Assembly: GCF_002127325.2 (NCBI RefSeq)
Contig: NC_035433.2
Location: forward strand, 83,332,079 to 83,396,078
Length of the DNA: 64,000 bases
Reading direction: 5' to 3'
Source: Helianthus annuus
Lineage: Eukaryota; Streptophyta; Magnoliopsida; Asterales; Asteraceae
Shown: positions 56,044-64,000 of the stretch, piece after piece
How positions within the stretch are numbered: position 1 is the stretch's first letter
How the letters are laid out: each line of letters opens with the position of its first letter
The notes under the pieces: model-generated
The model's input: the letters and a program-made list of their open reading frames with translations, nothing else
What the model was told of the DNA's origin: nothing
Databases searched by the model: none
Program-made: the position numbers and the translations under genes

Positions 56044-58632
56044 ATGGCTTCATCATTGAAAAACATGTCCACGACAATGTCTACGGTCACCTCGTCCCTG
56101 AACATTCTGCCTCCACCACCGGCAGGATCCCAGAAGAATGCTGAGAAGAGACAAACTCCTACTAATTCTAAAACTCCGTCTCCTTCTGCTATGAATTCTT
56201 ATATTCCCAGTACTAGTGATGTATTTACTTTGATTTTGCAGATGAAGGATCGTATGCAACGGCAGGATGAAACTAATGAAAGGATCCTCAGGGAAATTGG
56301 AGATCTCAAAAGACAAAAGAAAACGGCAGAGGATCATTCCCCACTGATGCCCAAATCCTTGAGCTTTGATACTCCAATGATTACTTCTCAGCCATCAGGA
56401 ATTCCAGACGTGCAAATTATGGGAGAATCAAGAGGATTGCACCTCGGATCGACGGCAATGACTCAGGCATCAGGCTCACACTTTCAGCCGGCAGGATCCT
56501 ATCCCCAGCATATGGGATCCTTCACGAATTCGGGAGCCTATCCGGGAGCACAGCAGTTTCAAGGATCCTACTTTATTCCAGGATCATCCCAGGTTCAAAG
56601 ATCCTCCTTCGTTCCAGGATCATCCTAGGTTCAAGGATCCTCCTTCGTTCCAGGATCATCCCAGATACCAGGATCCTTCCAAATACCAGGATCCTTCCAG
56701 ATGTCAGGATCCTTAAAAAGTTTGCAAACAGGAAGTCTAGATGTCCATCAAGGGGACTTCATTCCAATGCAGACCATTGCTTCCACTGGTCCCTCCGTTA
56801 TCCCCGAATCCCAGCAATATGGATTCACTAACTTGAACTCAATGGGAGGTAACACTTTAAATAATCATCTTACTACTAACCATGGATTCATGCAGGATAC
56901 AGGTGTCAATCATGCTATGGCCAGGGAATTGCAGAAACTAAAAGACATGATCTCAAGTGTTCCAGGGGTAGTCAAGCCTATCCCGGAGATTGCAGATGGA
57001 AGCCACAAGGTATCTCGCTTTGCACCACCAATTTGTGATGCAGAGGTACCCAAAAGGTTCCATATCCCTACTATGAAGCTGTATGATGGTACAACGGACC
57101 CAGAGGAGCACATAGCACAATACAGGGAGAGGATGGAGATCAATCCTATCCCAGAAAAGCTGAAGGAAGCATGCCTATGTAAAGGATTTGGATCCACTCT
57201 TACTGGATCAGCTCTTAAGTGGCTGCTAAGTCTTCCCCCTTACTCTATTACTTCATTTGCTAATTTAGTTAATTTATTCAATAACCAATTCTCTGGTAGT
57301 AGAAAATTTGAAAGATTAACCAGTGATTTATATAGAGTAACTCAAAGTCATAATGAATCATTAAGGGATTACATAACTAAATTTAGTAAAGAATCCTTGG
57401 ACATTCCCAACTTGGATATGGCTACGGCTGTTGAAGCCTTCAAAATGGGACTGCTTAAGGATTCATTATTCTATGATGATCTTGTTATGACACCATGCAG
57501 GAACCTAGATGAAGTAAGAACTCGGGCACTCAGGTTCATCCGGCTAGAGGATGACAAGAGGATCCAGGAGAGACAAGTAGGATCCTCAAAACAGGAGAAG
57601 CAAGGATCCTCCTTCAAGAACAACAAATTCAAATCCTACCATAGAAATGAGAACCAGAATGTGCATGCTGTTGACCAAGAAGAGGATGATGAAGATTATC
57701 CTCCAATCTCAGAATATTGTTTTTCCGTTGATAATCAGGAACTAATCCTTGCAATGCAGAATCTAGGTGAAAAAGCTAGGTGGCCCAGGAAGAATGATAA
57801 ACCATCCGGGACTAAAGACAAGTCGAAATGGTGTGCATACCATGAGGATTTCGGGCATCCAACCGAAGAATGCATAGCTTTAAGAAAAGAGATTGGATAT
57901 CTGTTAAGCAAGGGGCACCTAAAAGAACTGTTGGGAAGAAAAAAGCAAAGGACTCAGGATCCTGAAAGGATCCCTGAAAAGGCTCCAGCACCTCCGGCAA
58001 ATGCACAAGTGATCAACTTTATTTCCGGAGGATCAGACATCTGTGGTACATCCTTCTCGGCGGCCAAAAGGCATGCAAAGGAGTCAAAAATGGATAATGG
58101 AGAAAGACCTATTAGAACATCAAGTGTCTCAGAGGGGAAAATGATAACGTTTGATGAGGATGATCGCGTTAACATTCAGGATCCTCATCATGATAGTCTA
58201 GTTATTACTCTCTTTATCTCTAACCATTTTGTCCGCAGGATCCTTATCGATGGAGGAAGCTCAGTGAACATTATCCAGCTTGATGTTCTGAAAAAAATGG
58301 GTATCCCAGAATCAGACATCACACCAAGATCCTCCGTGCTTGTAGGATTCAGTGGAGAAACGAAGAAAACTCTGGGGGACATCAAACTCCCAATCTACGA
58401 GGAAGGATTACATAATTATCAAAAATTTTGTGTGATTGACTGTTTATCTTGTTGCAATGTTATCCTTGGCAGGCCCTGGATACATGATATGAAAGCAGTC
58501 CCATCCACCTACCATCAATGTGTGAAGCTCCCTAGCCCATGGGGAATAATCAAGATCGGCAGTGATCAGCAGGAGGCTAAGGATTGTTATACCTCATCCA
58601 TGAAGCCAACCTCGAAGCCAAGGGAGCAATAG
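56044..58632 (+). pseudogene. E3 Gag-protease with one nonsense codon
   Basis: ATG at 56044. One frame runs the full length, except for a stop at 56626-56628 in the PGSSQ repeat region, where other copies have Gln (CAG to TAG). Domains as in E4: Ser/Gln/Pro-rich N-terminus with FIPGSSQVQ-type repeats, Gag core from KLYDGTTDPEEHIAQ, zinc-knuckle-like KWCAYHEDFGHPTEEC, protease LIDGGSSVNII, then GRPWIHDMKAVPSTYHQ. The natural end is CAA TAG CAATTA. Confidence 0.88.
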
Positions 58633-58638
58633 CAATTA
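58630..58638 (+). promoter_or_regulatory. Readthrough-type stop context, E3
   Basis: CAA-TAG-CAA-TTA-CAG, with pol following in the same frame. It equals the tobamovirus leaky-stop context (UAG-CARYYA, Gln codon before). Confidence 0.75.
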
Positions 58639-58964
58639 CAGTATCCTCCGAGGAATGTCTTGGAGGCAAGGGAACAAGATGTGGACGAAATCCTCTTGGA
58701 TCCTAGTGATCCTGAATCAAAAATCTATATCGGATCAGGGATCCTTGGCAAGATGAAAGAAGACTTAATATCCTTCCTCAAAAGAAGAAAATCTACCTTT
58801 GCTTGGAAACATGAAGATATGACAGGTATATCTAAGGATATTATTACTCACAAACTTGGCATTGACAGGTCTATCAAACCAATCCATCAAAAAAGGAGGA
58901 AGTTTGCACCGGAAAGGAATGCCATTATCCAAGAAGAAGTAGAGAGACTACTTCGAGCAGGTAT
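58633..58964 (+). pseudogene. E3 pol start, cut by E4
   Basis: In frame with Gag after the TAG: QLQYPPRNVLEAREQDVDEI, then SKIYIGSGILGKMKEDLISF, STFAWKHEDMTGISKDII and RRKFAPERNAIIQEEVERLL. It ends within RAGI at the E4 LTR. The reverse transcriptase core is displaced beyond the window. Confidence 0.88.
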
Positions 58965-59693
58965 TGTTAGGGCTGGATTTTTATTATAGGTGATCCTTAC
59001 ACGTGATCCTAACCAGTGATCCTTGTTTCTTTGGCAGACAGTGATCCTCAGCAGGACTTCAGGATCAGGATCATGGGACATTATAGGATCCTCATACTAA
59101 CGATCATCTTCGCTTAATACATTGTTATTTTTGCAGGAATATCTAGCAAGATATGCTCTAAGCGTCATGATCAAGGGACGCGTCTTCACAATTATGGCAA
59201 GAGCTTAATCGGAGATAGACGTTGCACAGGATATGGAAACTTGGCTTGATTTATGGGCGGCTATTTAGGCTAGATTGTATCTCATTTCTAAAGGGGTAAT
59301 GAGCTGAATATTAGTTTAGCTACCTAAAATAGGTCACCTACACACATATAAATACCACTCTTCCTCATTCGGAAGAACACACACGACATACAACGCAACT
59401 CTCACACACTTAGACACCAAAAGCAATAGTGATCCTTGTACTCAGCTCATTATCATCCAAAGTTGTAACCGTTTTGTTCTTATATTGAAGTTTGGTGATC
59501 GGTAGTTGGCATCACCCGAGGTTTTTTATGCCGGAGATCATATACTGATCAAGGGCTTTTTCCTCGTATAAATCATTGTGTCTTTGCATCTCTGTCACGA
59601 AAGTGATCCTTTACTTTTATAATTAACCAAGCATCATACCCCAATTACATAAAGTTTGGTTACATTATCCTTGTGTGATTTTTGACCAAAACA
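58965..59693 (+). mobile_element. E4 5' LTR
   Basis: TGTTAGGGCTGG to GACCAAAACA, 729 bp, inserted in E3 after GGTAT. More diverged from the E2 and E3 LTRs than those are from each other. TATAAATA at 59347-59354. TGATCC repeats in the first ~140 bp. PBS TGGCGCCC at 59697. Confidence 0.88.
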
Positions 59694-59770
59694 GTTTGGC
59701 GCCCACCGTGGGGCAATTGGTGCTTCATTCATAAGAAAATCTTTTGTTCGAAATCATTTCAAAGAGTTAC

Positions 59771-62305
59771 ATGGCTTCATCATTGAAGAACACGTCCACG
59801 GCGATGTCTGCAGTCACCTCATCACAGACCACTCTGCCTCCTCCACCGGCAGGATCTCAGAAAAATACTGAGAAGAGATCAACTCCCACTTTCTCTAAAC
59901 CTCCATCTTCTTCTGCTATGAATTCTTCTATTCCCAGTACTAGTGATGTATTTGCTTTAATTTTGCAGATGAAGGATCGTATGCAGCGGCAGGATGAGAC
60001 CAATGACAGGATCCTCAGGGAAATTGGAGACCTCAAAAGACAAAAGAAAGCGGCAGAGGATCATTCCCCACTGATGCCCAAATCCTTGAGCTTCGATACT
60101 CCAATGATCACTTCCCAGCCATCAGGGATCCCGGACGTGCAAATCATAGGGGAGTCAAGAGGATTACATCTCAAGTCGGCAGCAATGACTCAGACATCAG
60201 GCTCACATTTTCAGCCAGTAGGATCCTATCCTCAGTACATGGGATCCTTCATGAATTCAGGAGCCTATCCGGGGGCACAGCAGTCTCAAGGATCCTACTT
60301 TGTTCCGGGATCATTCCAGGTTCAAGGATCCTCCTTCGTTCCAGGATCATCCCAGACACCAGGATCCTTCCAGATACCAGGATCCCTAAAAAGTTTGCAA
60401 ACAGGAAGTCTAGATGTCCATCAAGGGGACTTCATTCCAATGCAGACCATTGCTTCCACTGGTCCCTCCGTTGTTCCAGAATCCCAGCAATATGGGTTCC
60501 CTAACTTGAACCCAATGGGAGGTAACACTTTAAATAATTATCCTACCACTAACCATGGATTCATGCAGGATACAGGTACCAATCATGCTATGGCCAGGGA
60601 GTTGCAGAAGCTAAAAGATATGATCTCAAGTGTTCCAGGGGTAGTCAAGCCTATCCCAGAGATTGCAGATGGAAGCCACAAGGTATCTCGCTTTGCACCA
60701 CCAATTTGTGATGCAGAGGTACCCAAAAGGTTCCATATCCCTACCATGAAGCTGTATGATGGCACAACGGATCCAGAGGAACATATAGCACAATACAGGG
60801 AGAGGATGGAGATCAATCCTATCCCAGAAAAGTTGAAGGAAGCATGCCTATGTAAAGGATTTGGATCCACTCTTACGGGATCAGCTCTTACGTGGCTGCT
60901 AAGTCTTCCCCCCTACTCTATTACTTCATTTGCTAATTTAGTTAATTTATTCAATAACCAATTCTCTTGTAGCAGAAAATTTGAAAAATTAACTAGTGAT
61001 TTGTACAGGATAACTCAAAATCATAATGAATCATTAAGGGATTATATAACTAAATTTAGTAAAGAATCCTTGGACATTCCCAACTTGGATATGGCTACGG
61101 CTGTTGAAGCCTTCAAAATGGGACTGCTTAAGGATTCATTATTCTATGATGATCTTGTTATGACACCATGCAGGAATCTAGATGAAGTAAGAACACGAGC
61201 ACTCAGGTTCATCCGGCTAGAGGATGACAAGAGGATCCAGGAGAGACAAGTAGGATCCTCAAAACAGGAGAAGCAAGGATCCTCCTTCAAGAACAACAAA
61301 TTCAAATCCTACCATAGAAATGAGAACAAGAATGTGCATGCTGTTGACCAAGAAGAGGATGATGAAGAATATCCTCCAATCTCAGAATATTGTTTTTCCG
61401 TTGATAATCATGAACTAATCCTTGCAATGCAGAATCTAGGAGAAAAAGCTAGGTGGCCCAGGAAGAATGATAAACCATCCGGGACTAAAGACAAGTCAAA
61501 ATGGTGTGCATACCATGAGGATTTCGGGCATCTAACTGAAGAATGCATAGCTTTAAGGAAAGAGATTGGATATCTGTTAAGCAAGGGGCACCTAAAAGAA
61601 TTATTGGGAAGAAAAAAGCAAAGGACTCAGGATCCTGAAAGGATCCCCGAAAAAGCTCCAGCACCTCCGGCAAATGCACAAGTGATCAACTTTATATCCG
61701 GAGGATCAGACATCTGTGGTACATCCTTCTCGGCGGCCAAAAGACATGCAAAAGAATCAAAAATGGATAATGGTGAAAGGCCTATTAGAACATCAAGTGT
61801 CTCAGAAGGGAAGATGATAACATTTGATGAGGATGATCGCATTAACATTCAGGATCCTCACCATGATAGTTTAGTCATCACTCTCTTTATCTCTAACCAT
61901 TTTGTCCGCAGGATCCTTATTGATGGAGGGAGCTCAGTGAACATTATCCAGCTTGATGTCCTGAAGAAGATGGGAATCCCAGAATCAGACATCACACCAA
62001 GGTCCTCCGTGCTTGTAGGATTCAGTGGGGAAACGAAGAAAACTCTGGGGGACATCAAACTCCCAATCTACGTGGAAGGATTACATAATTACCAAAAATT
62101 TTGTGTTATTGACTGTTTATCTTGTTGCAACGTTATCCTTGGCAGGCCTTGGATACATGATATGAAAGCAGTCCCATCTACCTACCATCAATGTGTGAAG
62201 CTCCCTAGCCCATGGGGAATAATCAAGATCGACAGTGATCAGCAGGAGGCTAAGGATTGTTATACCTCATCCATGAAGCCAACCTCGAAGCCAAGGGAGC
62301 AATAG
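59771..62305 (+). CDS. E4 Gag-protease polyprotein, intact
   Basis: 844 residues from the ATG at 59771; the open frame begins upstream but without an ATG. Residues 1-280 are Ser/Gln/Pro-rich with SFQVQGSSFVPGSSQTPGSF-type repeats. The Gag core starts near 325 (KLYDGTTDPEEHIAQYRERM) and builds the particle that packages the element RNA. KWCAYHEDFGHLTEEC (about 575) is the nucleic-acid-binding Cys/His cluster. LIDGGSSVNIIQL (about 715) is the aspartic protease active site of Tat-lineage type. GRPWIHDMKAVPSTYHQC (about 790) is a conserved tail. No frameshift or internal stop. It ends TAG in a readthrough context with pol in frame. Confidence 0.93.
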   Translation: MASSLKNTSTAMSAVTSSQTTLPPPPAGSQKNTEKRSTPTFSKPPSSSAMNSSIPSTSDVFALILQMKDRMQRQDETNDRILREIGDLKRQKKAAEDHSPLMPKSLSFDTPMITSQPSGIPDVQIIGESRGLHLKSAAMTQTSGSHFQPVGSYPQYMGSFMNSGAYPGAQQSQGSYFVPGSFQVQGSSFVPGSSQTPGSFQIPGSLKSLQTGSLDVHQGDFIPMQTIASTGPSVVPESQQYGFPNLNPMGGNTLNNYPTTNHGFMQDTGTNHAMARELQKLKDMISSVPGVVKPIPEIADGSHKVSRFAPPICDAEVPKRFHIPTMKLYDGTTDPEEHIAQYRERMEINPIPEKLKEACLCKGFGSTLTGSALTWLLSLPPYSITSFANLVNLFNNQFSCSRKFEKLTSDLYRITQNHNESLRDYITKFSKESLDIPNLDMATAVEAFKMGLLKDSLFYDDLVMTPCRNLDEVRTRALRFIRLEDDKRIQERQVGSSKQEKQGSSFKNNKFKSYHRNENKNVHAVDQEEDDEEYPPISEYCFSVDNHELILAMQNLGEKARWPRKNDKPSGTKDKSKWCAYHEDFGHLTEECIALRKEIGYLLSKGHLKELLGRKKQRTQDPERIPEKAPAPPANAQVINFISGGSDICGTSFSAAKRHAKESKMDNGERPIRTSSVSEGKMITFDEDDRINIQDPHHDSLVITLFISNHFVRRILIDGGSSVNIIQLDVLKKMGIPESDITPRSSVLVGFSGETKKTLGDIKLPIYVEGLHNYQKFCVIDCLSCCNVILGRPWIHDMKAVPSTYHQCVKLPSPWGIIKIDSDQQEAKDCYTSSMKPTSKPREQ

Positions 62306-62311
62306 CAATTA
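62303..62311 (+). promoter_or_regulatory. Readthrough-type stop context, E4
   Basis: CAA-TAG-CAA-TTA-CAG between Gag-protease and pol, same frame on both sides. E4 has otherwise intact frames, so this stop is unlikely to be decay. Confidence 0.78.
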
Positions 62312-64000
62312 CAGTATCCTCCGAGGGATGTCTTGGAGGCAAGGGAACAAGATGTGGACGAAATCCTTTTGGATCCTAATGATCCTGAATCAAAAATCTA
62401 TATCGGATCAGGGATCCTTGGCAAGATGAAAGAAGACTTAATATCCTTCCTCAAAAGAAGAAAACCTACCTTTGCTTGGAAACATGAAGATATGACAGGT
62501 ATATCTAAGGATATTATTACTCACAAACTTGGCATTGACAGGTCTATCAAACCAATCCATCAAAAAAGGAGGAAGTTTGCACCAGAAAGGAATGCCATTA
62601 TTCAAGAAGAAGTAGAGAGACTACTTCGAGCAGGTATGATCAGAGAGGTAAAATATCCAAAATGGCTAGCCAATGTGGTCGTTGTCCAAAAGAAAAATGG
62701 AAAGTGGAGGGTATGTGTCGATTTCACTGATTTGAATAAGGCATGTCCCAAGGATCCTTTCCCATTACCCCACATTGACTCCATGGTGGATGCAACAGCG
62801 GGACATGAACTGTTGACCTTTATGGATGCGTCATCTGGATTCCAACAAATTCAGATGGAACCATCTGACCAAGAGGATACAGCCTTTATGACCCCAACCG
62901 GTTTGTATTGTTATATTGCCATGCCTTTTGGACTAAGAAATGCAGGTGCAACATATCAAAGGCTGGTAAATATGATGTTCAAAGATCAAATTGGAAAAAC
63001 TATGGAGGTGTACATAGATGATATGGTGGTCAAGTCAAAGAAAGCTGAGGATCACCTAAGGGACTTGGAAGAAGCATTCGATATCCTTGATAATTACAAC
63101 ATGAAACTTAATCCTTCAAAATGCCATTTTGGTGTTAAGGCAGGAAAGTTCCTAGGATACATGGTAACTCAGAGGGGCATTGAAGCAAGCCCGGAACAAA
63201 TCAAAGCATTAGTAAATATCAAGTCTCCTGCCAATGCCAAGGATGTTCAGAGACTGACAGGCAGGATAGCAGCTTTGAACAGGTTCATATCGAAATCCTC
63301 AGAAAAATGCAAAGAATTCTACGATATCCTAAGGAAGAATAAGAAGTTTGAATGGACTGAGAAGCATGAGAACGCTTTACAAGCCCTTAAAGAATATATG
63401 TCCTCAGCACCAGCATTAGCAAAACCGGAAAAAGGAGATGTGTTATCCTTATACCTGGCGGTATCCTCAACCGCTGTAAGTGATGTCCTTGTCAAGGATC
63501 ACGAAGGTACACAATATCCTATCTACTATGTAAGTAAAAGTTTACTTGATGCCGAATCCAGGTACTCACACCTCGAAAAACTTATTCTTGCATTAATCAT
63601 GGCATCCACTAAGTTAAGGCATTATTTTGAAACCCATACTATTGTTGTTAATACTAATTTTCCAATTAAGAATGTCCTCAGGAAACCGGAGATGTCAGGG
63701 AGAATGGCTAAGTGGGCAGTGAAGCTTAGTGCCCATGATATAAGATATGAACCAAGAACAGCCATTAAATCACAAGCCTTAGCCGACTTTGTGGCTGATT
63801 TCAGTAGTGATCTACAAAAAGAAGCAGAATTGGAGGTCCAGCAGCTGGATGAAACCAAGGATCCTTGGATATTACACACTGACGGATCCTCAAATGTCAA
63901 GGGCACAGGGCTCGGGATCCTACTAAAATCGCCACAGGGGGACATAATACCCCACTCCATAGCCTGTGAGTTCCAAGCAACTAACAATGAGGCTGAGTAC
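62306..64000 (+). CDS. E4 reverse transcriptase-RNase H, open to window end
   Basis: Pol frame with no ATG at its start, expressed only if the TAG is read through. After a ~100-residue leader (KIYIGSGILGKMKEDLISFL, TFAWKHEDMTGISKDI) comes the reverse transcriptase: VQKKNGKWRVCVDFTDLNKA, FMDASSGFQQIQMEP, FGLRNAGATYQRLV, catalytic YIDDMVVKSK at about 63013, GKFLGYMVTQRGIEASPEQ. Then the connection and first RNase H: FEWTEKHENALQALKEYM, YYVSKSLLDAESRYSHLEKL, TKLRHYFETHTIVV. WILHTDGSSNVKGTGLGILL and ATNNEAEY begin a second, archaeal-type RNase H with catalytic Asp and Glu, diagnostic of the Tat/Ogre lineage. Integrase and 3' LTR lie beyond 64000. No stops within the window. Confidence 0.93.

Overview
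The window is nuclear DNA of a flowering plant, most likely a eudicot and probably an Asteraceae species. That rests on the AT-rich background, the transposon families and plant-specific gene fragments (tetraspanin TET18/20 type, MsrB, alpha-tubulin, a PP2-type receptor kinase tail, an At5g39570-like protein). The species is not proven by the sequence. Almost everything is transposable element, mostly nested. The only intact, non-transposon-like coding region is a tyrosine-rich At5g39570/PLDRP1-like gene at 8507-9586 (minus).

Layout. 1-7545: two and three-quarter tandem copies of a ~2.6 kb unit (TAGTA-type simple sequence, a ~115 bp minisatellite with 15-nt inverted arms, and a unique tail), ending in a CACTA-type terminus at 7545. 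8036-10812: the At5g39570-like gene and a 496 bp hAT-type element (8-bp target duplication) between ~320 bp inverted repeats. 10842-12512: a complete-looking small Helitron on the minus strand. 12537-21398: a second, 8.9 kb minus-strand Helitron that has collected pieces of several genes in its own orientation: a tetraspanin, an MsrB first exon, unidentified exons, and a chimeric unit in which a triplicated acidic exon can splice in frame to an alpha-tubulin N-terminal fragment. 21430-25400: GCTCG-rich repeats, then a 45 bp minisatellite split by a third Helitron end. 26332-27011: a LINE fragment interrupted by a MITE. 27017-37557: LTRs nested in LTRs, including two solo LTRs, one with a perfect 5-bp target duplication. 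37558-41983: 3.5 kb LTR and integrase/chromodomain end of a minus-strand Ty3/gypsy chromovirus. 41984-47158: decayed internal and tandem-repeat DNA. 47159-48350: a duplicate of the LTR junction seen at 37.2-38.4 kb.

48351-64000 holds four Ty3/gypsy Tat-lineage elements (E1-E4), all on the plus strand. Each is cut exactly where the next one's 5' LTR starts: E2 inside E1's reverse transcriptase, E3 inside E2's protease linker, E4 at the start of E3's reverse transcriptase. E4 is the youngest and is intact as far as the window reaches. It has LTR, PBS, Gag-protease, then reverse transcriptase, RNase H and the start of a second RNase H. In E1, E3 and E4 the Gag-protease frame ends in UAG followed by CAAUUA, with pol continuing in the same frame. 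This is the leaky-stop context known from tobamoviruses, so these elements probably express pol by programmed stop-codon readthrough. That conserved signal and the gene-collecting Helitron are the two most notable systems here.
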